A stretch of DNA of 64,000 nucleotides from Geitlerinema sp. PCC 7407 (GCF_000317045.1 NC_019703.1:2406501-2470500), one strand, 5' to 3'; numbered from the stretch's first letter, positions 1 through 8,476 are shown. A program made the numbers and translations. Notes: generated by a model not told the origin, from the letters alone.

Positions 1-93
1 CTCCTCGAAAAGTCAGAGGCGCAGAGGCGCGTGGAGATTCAATCGCTTTCCACGGGCAGATTCTCTCTCAAGGATGATGTGAAAGCTCTTTGA
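1..93 (+). CDS. possible 3' end of a CDS running in from the left
   Basis: Frame 1 is open from the first base to a TGA at 91-93 and encodes about 30 residues, rich in Lys, Glu, Ser and Leu. The other two plus-strand frames are also open over much of this stretch, so the call rests only on an uninterrupted frame followed by an AT-rich tail resembling an intergenic region. No family is recognisable. It could equally be non-coding. Confidence 0.2.
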   Translation, partial: LLEKSEAQRRVEIQSLSTGRFSLKDDVKAL

Positions 94-189
94 GAACCCT
101 TAATCTACTGAGACGCTATTCTAATTTCTTTATAAATTTTTCCATTTTCTTTGTCTTCTTCCCCCGCTTCTCTCACTCTTATCGGTAAC

Positions 190-438
190 ATGATCGACAA
201 AGTCGCCCTAACCAACGCCACACCAGTCCAGAAATTTATCTTTACCGTGGCAGATCACTCCGCGATCAAAGTAATGACTTTCAACCAGGATCTGCTAGTG
301 GTCATTGATCCGGAGCACCCCAGGGCCCGCCGTCTCGCCAGCCTGTGCTGTGACGCTTTTATCGAGTGCTTTTCATGGCCCTGGGAAGTGAGTATCTGGA
401 TTGGCGATCGCATTTTTTGCGATAGTCACGGCCTGTAG
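190..438 (+). CDS. small hypothetical protein
   Basis: A frame of 82 codons starts at an ATG at 190; the same frame extends to a TTG at 151. The product has a plausible mixed composition, with hydrophobic beta-like stretches in the middle and two adjacent Cys near residue 54. No family is recognised. No good ribosome-binding site is seen, and the last residues are encoded through a HIP1 element. It converges on the cyclase gene to its right. It may be a real small protein or a chance frame. Confidence 0.3.
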   Translation: MIDKVALTNATPVQKFIFTVADHSAIKVMTFNQDLLVVIDPEHPRARRLASLCCDAFIECFSWPWEVSIWIGDRIFCDSHGL

Positions 439-462
439 TAGATCGCCGCGCTGAGAGATCTC

Positions 463-1530
463 TCAGCGCACTGTCCCCCGCAAGGCTTCTGCATCCACGG
501 GCCGCAGACAGTAGAGACACAGCAGATTCCAGGCGATCGCGCCGATCAGGGGCAGTTTGCGCAGCAGCTTGAGAAAACGGGGCTGGCCGGTGCGGGCGAT
601 CGCCGCTATCTGTAGGTTGTAGCCAGCGCACCGCTGGAGCCGCCGGAAGAAGTCAGGATGCTCCGTATCGAGAACCGCCGGGAAAGCCCGCGCGGCTGTG
701 GCGTTGGTTTCCCGGATCACCTGCCGATCAAATTCAGTCGGGTCGAGCCCCAGAATTTCGTAAAATTTGGCGCGCTCATGGACCGTGAGGGAATGAGTGG
801 CAAACACAGAGAGCAAGAAGAATCGGCTCCAGAACCGGGCTTTCCAGCCTTGCCACAGCTGAGGCTGCGATCGCAGCAGCGCCTTAAAAATATCTCCATG
901 GCGGTTTTCGTCCTGGCACCAGCTCTCGAAGTATCGAAACAGCGGATAAAACTGATTCTCGGGGTGCTGCTGAAGGTGGCGATAGATGATGATATAGCGC
1001 CAGTAGCCTATCTTTTCAGACAGATAGACGGTGTACAGCACCCACTCTAAAGGGAAAAAAGTATAGGTGCGCTGCTTGGTGAGATAGGCCAGATCGAGAG
1101 TCACCTGAAAGTCTCCCATGGCCTTGTTGAGGAAGCCTGCGTGGCGGGCCTCATCGCGCGCCATGAGGTGAAACAGCTCCGACAGCAGGGGATTGCGCTG
1201 CTTGAGCTTGCGCGCCAGTTCTTTGAACAGTAGAAATCCAGAAAACTCCGAAATACACGATCGCTCTAGATAATCAATGAAGGCGCGGCGAGCTTCGCCG
1301 TCGATGTGCTCCCAGGACTGCTCAAAGGCCTCATCGCGAAGGAAGTGATGGCGATTGTAGTCTGCCTGCATCTCGCTGAGCATGGCCCGGAGTTCTGTCT
1401 CCTGAGCGGATAAATCCAGATTGGCCGCCGTTTCAAAATCAGTGGTGTAAAAGCGCGGCGTGAGAACGGTTTCCGAGGGAAGGGCCTTGAGCTTTTGGGC
1501 AGATTCTTGGTCGGCTGTATAAACGCTCAT
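463..1530 (-). CDS. acsF: Mg-protoporphyrin IX monomethyl ester (oxidative) cyclase, AcsF/ChlA type
   Basis: This is the diiron subunit that forms the isocyclic ring of chlorophyll (Mg-protoporphyrin IX monomethyl ester to divinyl protochlorophyllide). At 355 residues it has the usual family length. The diiron ligand motifs are present: DEARHAGF near residue 126 and DENRHGDIF near residue 208. Its start is 278 bp from a divergent heme oxygenase-hemN-desaturase unit. In Synechocystis and Synechococcus 7002 a second cyclase copy clusters with ho2 and hemN and is induced under low oxygen by the MarR-type activator ChlR. That context suggests this is the low-oxygen (type II) isoform, which is an inference; no chlR gene is in the window. 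The ATG at 1530 gives the expected N terminus. Confidence 0.9.
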   Translation of the reverse strand: MSVYTADQESAQKLKALPSETVLTPRFYTTDFETAANLDLSAQETELRAMLSEMQADYNRHHFLRDEAFEQSWEHIDGEARRAFIDYLERSCISEFSGFLLFKELARKLKQRNPLLSELFHLMARDEARHAGFLNKAMGDFQVTLDLAYLTKQRTYTFFPLEWVLYTVYLSEKIGYWRYIIIYRHLQQHPENQFYPLFRYFESWCQDENRHGDIFKALLRSQPQLWQGWKARFWSRFFLLSVFATHSLTVHERAKFYEILGLDPTEFDRQVIRETNATAARAFPAVLDTEHPDFFRRLQRCAGYNLQIAAIARTGQPRFLKLLRKLPLIGAIAWNLLCLYCLRPVDAEALRGTVR

Positions 1531-1554
1531 TAGATAAATTTCTCAGTTAATCGC

Positions 1555-1568
1555 TAAATAGCTATTTA
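1555..1568. promoter_or_regulatory. 14-bp perfect palindrome upstream of the cyclase gene
   Basis: TAAATAGCTATTTA is a perfect palindrome 25-38 bp upstream of the cyclase start, in the divergent promoter region shared with ho2. Its size and position suit a dimeric regulator. MarR-family ChlR is known to control this gene set in other cyanobacteria, but I cannot confirm that this is its site. Confidence 0.4.
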
Positions 1569-1740
1569 AGCACAAACTTGCGGAAATTTTGCTGTTCGGG
1601 CTGTCGTCAGGTTTTGAGGGGCGATCGCCGAAAAGCACAATTACTTAGATTTGAAGCGTGAACGAAGGGGGCGATCGCCTGAAAACGCGAGAGCGATCGC
1701 TTCCTGAGCAGAGCAATCATCGCGCCTTTGGATCATTTAC

Positions 1741-1778
1741 TTGACAAAACCATGTTTAATAACCATAAAGTGATTAAA
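1741..1778 (+). promoter_or_regulatory. putative ho2-hemN promoter with a flanking inverted repeat
   Basis: TTGACA at 1741-1746 followed after 17 bp by CATAAA at 1764-1769 resembles a sigma-70 promoter. TTTAAT (1755-1760) and ATTAAA (1773-1778) form an inverted repeat around the -10 region. A strong ribosome-binding site, AGGAGG, lies at 1795-1800, eight bases before the ho2 ATG. Confidence 0.45.
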
Positions 1779-1808
1779 GCGTTTCACCTCTCTTAGGAGG
1801 CCGCAAAC

Positions 1809-2549
1809 ATGAGTCTTTCCCTCGACGTTGCTCTCCGCGAAGGCACCAAGCCCTCTCACTCCACCGCCGAGAGCACAGCCTTTATGAAATGTTTTCTCAA
1901 GGGCGTGATCGACCGAAACGTCTTTCGCAAGTTTCTCGCTGATCTCTACTTTGTCTACAGCGCCCTAGAAGTAGAGATGCAGCGGCACCAGCATCACCCA
2001 GTGATTGGTTCTGTCTATTTCCCAGAGCTCCATCGCGCTGAGGGTCTAGCCCAGGATCTCGCCTTCTACTATGGCCTTCGGTGGCGATCGGAGGTCGAGC
2101 CATCCCCAGCGGCCAAGGTCTACCTTGAGCGTATCCAAAGCATTTCAGACAGCGACCCGAGCTTGCTTTTGGCCCATGCTTACACTCGCTACATGGGCGA
2201 TCTCTCCGGCGGACAGGCCCTGAGATCGATCATTCGCCTCGCGCTGAATTTGCCACCCCAAGAGGGGACTCACCTGTACGAGTTTGCGACACTGCCAACC
2301 CCCGAAGCGCGACGCAGCTTCAAGGAGCGCTATCGTCAAGCCCTGCGCGAGGTACCCCTAGATGAGAGCACGGCGCAGCGCATTGTCGACGAGGCAAATA
2401 CAGCTTTTTCGCTCAACTGCCACCTCATGGAGGCCCTAGAAGCAGATCTGCGGATGGCGATCGGAGAAGAGGTCTTTGAGTTAATCACGCGATCGCAAGC
2501 CCCGAAGGCAGCCTGCCCCATGCGAGAGATGATCCAGCGATCGCCCTAG
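1809..2549 (+). CDS. ho2: heme oxygenase (biliverdin-producing)
   Basis: It opens heme to biliverdin, CO and iron, the first step toward phycobilin chromophores. The 246-residue protein has the family's N-terminal proximal-His region (His17 in a TKPSHSTAE context) and the distal-helix motif GDLSGGQ near residue 129. The last 30 residues look divergent. The start is well supported by AGGAGG eight bases upstream. hemN follows after 84 bp. A heme oxygenase placed with hemN and a second cyclase matches the ho2 isoform that works under low oxygen in Synechocystis and Synechococcus 7002. The isoform label comes from context and not from residues that distinguish HO1 from HO2. Confidence 0.9.
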   Translation: MSLSLDVALREGTKPSHSTAESTAFMKCFLKGVIDRNVFRKFLADLYFVYSALEVEMQRHQHHPVIGSVYFPELHRAEGLAQDLAFYYGLRWRSEVEPSPAAKVYLERIQSISDSDPSLLLAHAYTRYMGDLSGGQALRSIIRLALNLPPQEGTHLYEFATLPTPEARRSFKERYRQALREVPLDESTAQRIVDEANTAFSLNCHLMEALEADLRMAIGEEVFELITRSQAPKAACPMREMIQRSP

Positions 2550-2633
2550 GAGAGCCCAGAAGGCTGTCGACTAAAACCCTTGAGCGGCGCTTGATCAGCA
2601 TTTCTATTAGCAACATTTTGGAGGAATCATTGG

Positions 2634-4031
2634 GTGTCTAAACTGCTACAAGCCGTTGAATTTGATCCGGCGCTGCTGCGCAAATACGATCAGCCCCTGC
2701 CTCGCTATACGAGCTATCCGCCAGCCACAGAACTGACAAAGAGCTTTGACCCAGGAGACTTTCAGCGGGCGATCGCCCTAGGAAATTTTCGAAAAACCCC
2801 CTTGTCGCTGTACTGCCACATTCCCTTTTGCCAGAGCGCCTGCTATTTCTGCGGCTGCAATACCGTTATTACTCAACGCCGGGAGGCAGCAGAGCCCTAC
2901 ATTGACGCGCTGATTCGCAATATTCAGCAGGTGGCCGCGCAGGTAGCCGGCGATCGCACGGTCAACCAGATCCATTGGGGCGGCGGCACCCCCAACTATC
3001 TCTCCCTGCCTCAGGTAGAGACTTTGTGGCAGAGCTTGGTTGATCAATTTACCCTTGCTCCCTCAGCCGAAATTTCTATCGAAGTCTATCCCGGCCTGCT
3101 AACGCGAGAATATCTCTTTTTCCTGCGAAATTTGGGCTTCAATCGGATCAGCTTTGGGATTCAGGACTTTGACCCAAAGGTACAGCACGCCGTCAACCGA
3201 GTGCAGCCCGAGGAGATGCTGTTTCGGGCCATGGAGTGGATTCGGGAGGCTGGATTTGAAAGTGTGAATGTGGATCTGATCTATGGCTTGCCCTATCAGA
3301 GCGTAGAGACGTTTCGCGATACGATCGAGCGCACTGCCAAGCTCGATCCAGACCGGATCGCCGTTTTCAATTTTGCCTATGTTCCCTGGCTCAAGCCAGT
3401 CCAGAAAAGACTTCCCCAGGAGGCGCTGCCCAGCGCCGCAGAAAAGCTCAAGATCCTGCAAATGACCATCGAGTCTCTGACCGATCGCGGATATCGTTTT
3501 ATCGGCATGGATCATTTTGCCAAGCCAGCGGACGAGCTGGCGATCGCCCAAGAGGCCGGACAGCTCCACCGAAATTTCCAGGGATATACAACCCAGCCTG
3601 AGTCCGATCTGCTGGGGTTTGGCATGACGTCTATCAGCATGCTGCAAGACGTCTATGTCCAAAATCACAAGCGTCTGAAAGACTTTTGTCGCACGGTGGA
3701 CGGGGGCGAGCTTCCCATTGAGAGAGGCGTCACCCTGACCCGAGATGATCAGATTCGGCGGGCGATCATCATGGAGCTGATGTGTCAATTCCGGCTCTCC
3801 CAAGATGCGATCGAAGAGAAGTATCACTTGGGGTTTGATCTGGATTTGGGAGAGTATTTTGCGCGGGAGCAGGCCGATCTGCGCAGGCTAGAAGCCGACG
3901 GCTTGCTGCGCATTCACCAGCGCCAGATCGAGGTTTTGCCCCCAGGACGGCTGCTAATTCGCAATATCGCAGCGGTATTTGATGCCTATCTGCGCCATCA
4001 GGCTGGACAGCGGTTTTCGCGAGCGGTCTAA
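2634..4031 (+). CDS. hemN: oxygen-independent coproporphyrinogen III oxidase (radical SAM)
   Basis: A radical SAM enzyme that decarboxylates coproporphyrinogen III to protoporphyrinogen IX without oxygen. It is 465 residues long, close to the family norm. The iron-sulfur motif CX3CX2CXC is Cys66, Cys70, Cys73 and Cys75, with the usual Tyr just upstream. The GGGTPNYL SAM-binding motif follows near residue 116. The GTG start at 2634 has GGAGGAA at 2620-2626. The extra Cys of the N-terminal CX3CX2CXC separates true HemN from HemW-type paralogues. It lies between ho2 and a desaturase on the same strand, in the likely low-oxygen operon. Confidence 0.92.
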   Translation: MSKLLQAVEFDPALLRKYDQPLPRYTSYPPATELTKSFDPGDFQRAIALGNFRKTPLSLYCHIPFCQSACYFCGCNTVITQRREAAEPYIDALIRNIQQVAAQVAGDRTVNQIHWGGGTPNYLSLPQVETLWQSLVDQFTLAPSAEISIEVYPGLLTREYLFFLRNLGFNRISFGIQDFDPKVQHAVNRVQPEEMLFRAMEWIREAGFESVNVDLIYGLPYQSVETFRDTIERTAKLDPDRIAVFNFAYVPWLKPVQKRLPQEALPSAAEKLKILQMTIESLTDRGYRFIGMDHFAKPADELAIAQEAGQLHRNFQGYTTQPESDLLGFGMTSISMLQDVYVQNHKRLKDFCRTVDGGELPIERGVTLTRDDQIRRAIIMELMCQFRLSQDAIEEKYHLGFDLDLGEYFAREQADLRRLEADGLLRIHQRQIEVLPPGRLLIRNIAAVFDAYLRHQAGQRFSRAV

Positions 4032-4103
4032 AAAAGATAGATCTGGACTTTGCAGCTGGCAGTCTAGAAGTTTTGAGTTATTTGTGAGCAATTTTGCACA
4101 GGT

Positions 4104-4952
4104 GTGAGAGTGAAACCACAACTTGAGTTTGATTCGAGCGAAACGCTGAAGCTGGACTGGAAAACGGTGCTGTTTTTTGCGGCAGTCCATGGGTTAGCGC
4201 TCCTCGCCATTCCCTTTTTCTCTTGGTCGGCGCTGGGGGTCATGCTCGGCCTGCACTGGCTGTTTGGGAGTATTGGGATCTGTTTGGGATATCATCGGCT
4301 GCTGAGCCACCGGAGCTTTCGGGTGCCGCGCTGGCTGGAGCGATCGATCGCCCTTTTGGGGGCTTTGGCGCTCCAGGGTGGGCCGATCTTCTGGGTGGCG
4401 GGGCATCGTCTCCACCACGCCTACACCGAGGACGAACAAAAAGATCCCTATTCTGCGCGTCGGGGATTTTGGTGGAGTCATGTCCTGTGGATTTTCTATC
4501 CGCGATCGCAGTTTTTTGACTACGAGGAGTATCAGCGCTTTGCGCCGGATTTGGCGCGCGATCCCTTCTACCGCTGGCTCAATCGATACTTTTTCTGGCT
4601 GCAATTTCCCCTAGCGCTGCTGCTCTACTTTGTCGGTGGCTGGTCTTTTGTGGTGTACGGCATCTTTGTGCGGGCGGTCTTTTTGTGGCACACCACCTGG
4701 CTGATTAATTCGGTGACCCACCTGTGGGGCAGCCGAGCATTTGACTGTCGCGACAACTCTCGCAATCTTTGGTGGGCAGCCCTGCTCACCTACGGCGAAG
4801 GCTGGCACAACAATCACCACGCCTATCCCCAAGTGGCTCGGTGCGGCTGGCGCTGGTGGGAGATCGACGTGACCTGGTGGGCGATCGCCCTCTTGCAGCG
4901 GTTGGGCCTAGCCACAGCGGTGCAAAATCCCCCGACCTCAGCGTCTCGCTGA
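4104..4952 (+). CDS. membrane fatty-acid desaturase (DesC/DesF-like)
   Basis: An integral-membrane diiron acyl desaturase of 282 residues. The three histidine boxes are clear: HRLLSH at 64-69, HRLHH at 101-105 and HNNHH near 235. Hydrophobic segments lie around residues 22-60 and 170-200. The spacing fits the Delta9-type acyl-lipid/acyl-CoA desaturases of cyanobacteria. It begins 72 bp after hemN with a GTG and a weak ribosome-binding site. I recall that the low-oxygen acsFII-ho2-hemN2 operon of Synechococcus 7002 ends with a desaturase called desF, so this may be its counterpart. Regioselectivity cannot be read from sequence. It converges tail to tail with the next gene, 8 bp apart. Confidence 0.88.
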   Translation: MRVKPQLEFDSSETLKLDWKTVLFFAAVHGLALLAIPFFSWSALGVMLGLHWLFGSIGICLGYHRLLSHRSFRVPRWLERSIALLGALALQGGPIFWVAGHRLHHAYTEDEQKDPYSARRGFWWSHVLWIFYPRSQFFDYEEYQRFAPDLARDPFYRWLNRYFFWLQFPLALLLYFVGGWSFVVYGIFVRAVFLWHTTWLINSVTHLWGSRAFDCRDNSRNLWWAALLTYGEGWHNNHHAYPQVARCGWRWWEIDVTWWAIALLQRLGLATAVQNPPTSASR

Positions 4953-4960
4953 GACGGATT

Positions 4961-6145
4961 CTACAAAAAACCCATCTCCTGGAGGGACCGACGCAGGCGA
5001 TCGCCCTCCGGAGACTGGCGCTGATCGTAGAGGGCGATCGCGCTCTGAAACGATCGCAGGCTCTCCGGGACCCGGCCCAGCTTCAGCAGCACCACGCCGA
5101 GATTTTGGTGGGCCTCGGCGTAGTCCGGCGCAAACTGCAGCGCCCGCTGGTAGGCGGCGATCGCGCCGGACAGCTGCCCCAGGGCCTTGAGGGCCATCCC
5201 CAGGTTGTAGTGGGCCTTGGCCAGCGTCGGATCAACGGCGATCGCCGTCTCATAGGTTTCTCGGGCCAGCGCCGCCTCGCCCGCCGCTAGCTGCAAATTA
5301 CCCAAGTTGAGATAGGCGCCCAGCTTCAGCTGGGGCAGGATCGGCTGCTTGAGCGCGGCGGCGTAGTGGGTGGCGGCGGCCTGAAGATTCTGCTGGCGAT
5401 CGCGCGCGATCCCCAAGTGGTAGTGCAGCTCATAGCGCAAACTGGCATCCAGATTAGGCGCCTGGAGCCCCTGCTCTAGCAGCGCAACTCCCTCCTCGAC
5501 TCGGCCCTGGGAAACGTACAGCGCCCCCAGCTTGCTGCACACGTAGGGGTCCGTCGGGTGGGTCTCCAAAAAGCGGGACATCGCCGCCTCGGCCTGGGCA
5601 GACTTGTCTCGGGCCGCGATCGCCGCCGCCTGATAGCCATCGTGGAGAATCGCCACCTGGGGCAGCGAAACTACCCGCCAGTGGGGCTCACGCTCCAGCA
5701 GATCGATCACGCTGTCATCGATCATGGCGTGGTAGGGCCGGGAAAAAGAAAGATCTGGGTGACGCCGAAACAGCCGCGACACCAGGGAATAGGGCGACTG
5801 GGCAGCCCCGATCTCTTGGCGAATGAGATTGACCACCAAATGATCTTCGACGGCGATCGCCTGCCGGATCGCTCCAACGCACTCTGGCGTCAGGGTTTCA
5901 TCCGCATCGAGCACCAGCACCCAGTCACCCGTCACCTGAGCGAGGGCCTCATTGCGGGCCGCCGCAAAATCTTGCTGCCAGGTGCTTTCAAACACCTTCG
6001 CCCCAAACTGACGGGCGATCGCCGGCGTCTCATCTGTCGACCCCGTATCTAGCACGATCATTTCATCGACCACCGCCTGGACGCTCCGAAGACACTGCGG
6101 TAGACGAGTAGCCTCATTCTTCACGATCATGCAAAGGCTCAACAT
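4961..6145 (-). CDS. family 2 glycosyltransferase with C-terminal TPR repeats
   Basis: The N-terminal domain (about residues 1-120) begins LSLCMIVKNE, typical of GT2 enzymes of the SPBc2-type/TPR class. It has an LDTGSTD nucleotide-binding segment near residue 31 and a DADET (DXD-like) motif near residue 77. From about residue 160 to the end are tetratricopeptide repeats, visible as repeated A-hNhG-L motifs such as AHYNLGMAL and AHQNLGVVL. It probably transfers a sugar onto a cell-envelope or protein acceptor; the acceptor is unknown. The frame extends to a TTG at 6169, but the ATG at 6145 gives the usual family N terminus. A terminator hairpin lies just upstream of the start, separating it from the FAS1 gene. 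Confidence 0.8.
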   Translation of the reverse strand: MLSLCMIVKNEATRLPQCLRSVQAVVDEMIVLDTGSTDETPAIARQFGAKVFESTWQQDFAAARNEALAQVTGDWVLVLDADETLTPECVGAIRQAIAVEDHLVVNLIRQEIGAAQSPYSLVSRLFRRHPDLSFSRPYHAMIDDSVIDLLEREPHWRVVSLPQVAILHDGYQAAAIAARDKSAQAEAAMSRFLETHPTDPYVCSKLGALYVSQGRVEEGVALLEQGLQAPNLDASLRYELHYHLGIARDRQQNLQAAATHYAAALKQPILPQLKLGAYLNLGNLQLAAGEAALARETYETAIAVDPTLAKAHYNLGMALKALGQLSGAIAAYQRALQFAPDYAEAHQNLGVVLLKLGRVPESLRSFQSAIALYDQRQSPEGDRLRRSLQEMGFL

Positions 6146-6176
6146 AAAGTGCGATCGCCGCTCTCGCAAACAGAAA

Positions 6177-6200
6177 CCCCCCAGATTATAGGCTGGGGGG
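6177..6200 (-). terminator. rho-independent terminator of the FAS1 gene
   Basis: CCCCCCAG and CTGGGGGG form an 8-bp stem with an 8-nt loop. On the minus strand it is followed by a T-rich tract (TTTCTGTTT). It lies 58 bp beyond the FAS1 stop codon and just before the glycosyltransferase start, so it insulates the two genes. Confidence 0.75.
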
Positions 6201-6257
6201 TCACCAAGTGGGAGTCAGTCTGAGTTAGAAGTTGGCAACTTTGAGACCACAGTCTGC

Positions 6258-7127
6258 CTAGCTCTCAGGCAAAATCACCTTATCAATCACGTGAATCACG
6301 CCATTGCCAGCCTCAATGTCAGGCTGCACCACCTTAGCGTCATCCACCATCACCATGCCGTCCTCAACCGTAACGTTCACAGTGCTGCCCTGGACCGTCG
6401 AGACTTCGCCCGACTGAATTTGATCAGAGGTCACCTTGCCGGGAACCACGTGATAGGTCAGGATAGCCGCCAAAACCTCACGGTTTTCGGGCTTCATCAG
6501 CTCCTCAAGGGTGCCTTCGGGTAATGCGGCAAACGCCTCATCCGTAGGCGCAAACACCGTGAAAGGACCTTCTTGAGACAAGGTTTCTGCTAAGCCTGTT
6601 GCTTCCAAAGCTGCCGTCAGGATTTGGAAGGAGCCAGCAGAGGCGGCAACATCCACAATAGAAGCATTAGCCGTGGGCTCTGCCGGATCTTCGCTCGAGG
6701 TCGGAGCCATCCCTTCTTCGGTCATGGGCTCTGCCGGAGCCTCCGTCGAGTCCCCAGGCATCTCCATCATGGAGTCTTGCATCATGGGGTCTTCGGGGGC
6801 TTCCATCGTGGAGTCTTCGGGAGCCTCCATCATGGAGTCGTCCGCAGGCATGGTCTCAGGAGCAGCCATCGGCTCGGAGTAGGAATCTTCTGCGGGCTTG
6901 GAGTAGGAGGGGGCCATCTCAGCCGCAGGGGCTGCTTCGGAGGCAGGATCACCAGGCATCATGGTGCCTGCGTTGTTGCCAGCTCGGTTGTAGGGAGGTT
7001 CGCTAAAGATGCTGGGGTTGGGATTGGTCTGAGCAAGGGCGGGAGAAACAGCGAGGGTCCCTAGGCCAACGGCACCAGCGATCGCACTTAGACGCTTGAG
7101 GAAGCTCTGGGATTGCTTCTTCGTCAT
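6258..7127 (-). CDS. secreted fasciclin (FAS1) domain protein with Met/Pro/Glu repeat linker
   Basis: The 289-residue protein has an N-terminal signal peptide (Lys-rich start, hydrophobic core, cleavage probably after ALA at about residue 32). A long low-complexity region (about 33-150) is rich in Met, Pro, Glu, Ser and Asp, built from variants of SMMEAPED. One C-terminal FAS1 domain (about 153-287) follows, with the conserved FTVFAPTDEAF and the H-box segment LTYHVVPG. FAS1 domains mediate adhesion at cell surfaces. The linker DNA is itself repetitive (about 6730-6890). The Met richness is unusual and could bind metal or act as an oxidant sink, but that is speculation. The ATG at 7127 has GGAG a few bases upstream. 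Confidence 0.85.
   Translation of the reverse strand: MTKKQSQSFLKRLSAIAGAVGLGTLAVSPALAQTNPNPSIFSEPPYNRAGNNAGTMMPGDPASEAAPAAEMAPSYSKPAEDSYSEPMAAPETMPADDSMMEAPEDSTMEAPEDPMMQDSMMEMPGDSTEAPAEPMTEEGMAPTSSEDPAEPTANASIVDVAASAGSFQILTAALEATGLAETLSQEGPFTVFAPTDEAFAALPEGTLEELMKPENREVLAAILTYHVVPGKVTSDQIQSGEVSTVQGSTVNVTVEDGMVMVDDAKVVQPDIEAGNGVIHVIDKVILPES
6730..6890 (-). repeat. imperfect repeats encoding the Met/Pro/Glu linker
   Basis: Short imperfect repeats of the type CATSATGGAGTCTTC recur about every 24-36 bp inside the FAS1 gene, keeping frame. Such tracts expand and contract easily, so linker length may vary between strains. Confidence 0.6.
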
Positions 7128-7445
7128 GGAAACTCCTTAAATGAGTCTGATTCAGATGAGTGGAATCGTTTTAGACCTCACAAAGACTCTTAAATTGAGT
7201 TTTGTGAAGTTTATCTCTGCCATTATAAAGTTTTCCTAAAAATGCCAACCCCCCACCAAGGGGATTTATGTCAAAAGGTAGAGCAGCTGAAGAACCCAAA
7301 AACTGGTTATTCTGAGCAAAAGGCGTCACTTCACAGCTCTTCCATAGAATTGACATAGGCGACGCGCCTGTGTTGCGAATCGTTACGAACGATCCCTCCC
7401 AGGAGAGTTTCCAACACTGAACCAGAATCTCAGGAGCGAATTTCC
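7128..7445. other. divergent intergenic region with a hairpin in the FAS1 leader
   Basis: No convincing gene is seen. TCACAAA (7178-7184) and TTTGTGA (7201-7207) pair, and ACTC/GAGT pair inside with one bulged base, giving an 11-bp stem about 50 nt upstream of the FAS1 start on the minus strand. It could act as an operator in DNA or a structure in the 5' leader. The rest holds the divergent promoters of FAS1 and the GST gene. Confidence 0.4.
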
Positions 7446-8228
7446 ATGCTGGAGCTTTATCAATTTGAGATGTCGCACTACTCCGAGAAGGTGCGCCTCA
7501 TCCTGGACTACAAAGGGTTGGCGTATCGGACGGTGGAGGTAACTCCGGGCCTCGGGCAGTTTGACCTGTACCGGATGTCGGGACAGCGCCAGGTGCCGGT
7601 GCTCAAGGACGGAACCCAGGTGATCGCAGACTCTACGGCGATCGCCCTTTATCTCGAGCGCCAGTATCCCGATCGCCCTATCCTGCCCACAGATGCCCGC
7701 GATCGGGCGCTGTGCCTGATGATGGAGTCCTGGGCCGACGAAGTGATCGGCACCAAGGGGCGCATTGCCATGCTGGCCGCCTTCAGCCAAGATCCCAGCT
7801 TCCGCACCTCGGCGCTGCCGTCGTCGACGCCGGACATCATCCGCAATCTGGTCAGCGCGGTGCCTGGCGATCCGCTGCGGGCCCTCGATGACCTCACCGG
7901 CGCCAAGGCCGCCCGGGAAGAGCTCAAGCAAGCCCTCGAATCCCTAAGCGCGCTGCTGCTCGATCGGCCTTACCTGATCGGCGATCAGCCCACCCTGGCC
8001 GATTTTGCGGTGGCGGGCCTGAGCATGTACCTGAAGTTTCCCGCAGGGCCGTATCTGCGGATTCCTGAAACCCTCAAGGGTCGAGGGGTGCCCGGTCTAG
8101 CCGACAGCCCAGAGTATGCGGGCTTCTTCGCGTGGCGCGATCGCCTCTATGACGACTACCGCAAGCCGCCCCTGTCCCCTGCCGAGCCCACCAACGACGA
8201 CGCTCCCAAGCGCATCGTGATCGACTAG
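7446..8228 (+). CDS. glutathione S-transferase family protein
   Basis: 260 residues, with an N-terminal thioredoxin-like domain (about 1-78) and an all-helical C-terminal domain (about 90-220). The N-terminal motif HYSEKVRL places Tyr/Ser at the usual catalytic position near residue 12. QVPVL (cis-Pro loop) and DSTAIALYLE (glutathione gamma-Glu contact) follow. The C-terminal domain has the N-capping motif PTLADFAVAG near residue 180. The linker between domains is longer than in minimal GSTs. The substrate is unknown; roles in detoxification or redox defence are general for the family. Flanked by its own promoter region and a good terminator, it is probably monocistronic. Confidence 0.85.
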   Translation: MLELYQFEMSHYSEKVRLILDYKGLAYRTVEVTPGLGQFDLYRMSGQRQVPVLKDGTQVIADSTAIALYLERQYPDRPILPTDARDRALCLMMESWADEVIGTKGRIAMLAAFSQDPSFRTSALPSSTPDIIRNLVSAVPGDPLRALDDLTGAKAAREELKQALESLSALLLDRPYLIGDQPTLADFAVAGLSMYLKFPAGPYLRIPETLKGRGVPGLADSPEYAGFFAWRDRLYDDYRKPPLSPAEPTNDDAPKRIVID

Positions 8229-8331
8229 ATCACCCTGACTGCGCGGCAGACCATCAAAACTCGGGAACCTGAGGTTCTTCCGGGCCTTGTCCCGCACAAA
8301 ACCTCTTAGGGCAGCGCTTTTTGCGCAGCTC

Positions 8332-8368
8332 AGCAGCCCCTCCGTTCTCTGGATTGGGGCTGCTTTTT
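8332..8368 (+). terminator. rho-independent terminator after the GST gene
   Basis: AGCAGCCCC (8332-8340) pairs with GGGGCTGCT (8356-8364), followed by a run of T. It lies about 105 bp past the GST stop. A second small hairpin (GAACCT/AGGTTC) precedes it near 8264. Confidence 0.75.
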
Positions 8369-8450
8369 AATTTTCGGTGCTGTCTGTATGGGCTCCGGAT
8401 GAGTACAGTAGCAGTACAGAGCGTGAAATTCAGCCTAAGATAGGCCAAAG

Positions 8451-8476
8451 GCAGACACGGTAAGCAGACACGGTAA
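8451..8476. repeat. 13-bp perfect tandem duplication next to a start codon
   Basis: GCAGACACGGTAA occurs twice in tandem (8451-8463 and 8464-8476) and ends four bases before the ATG of the HerA-like gene, where a Shine-Dalgarno sequence would be expected. Just upstream AGTACAG is repeated at 8402 and 8413, one helical turn apart. Confidence 0.8.

Noticed and set aside
6730-6890. Repeats in the FAS1 gene as a CRISPR array
   Set aside because: Units are imperfect, in frame, and have no unique spacers of constant length.
7171-7356. 61-codon minus-strand frame between the FAS1 and GST genes
   Set aside because: Overlaps the FAS1 promoter and hairpin, has no ribosome-binding site and no recognisable features.
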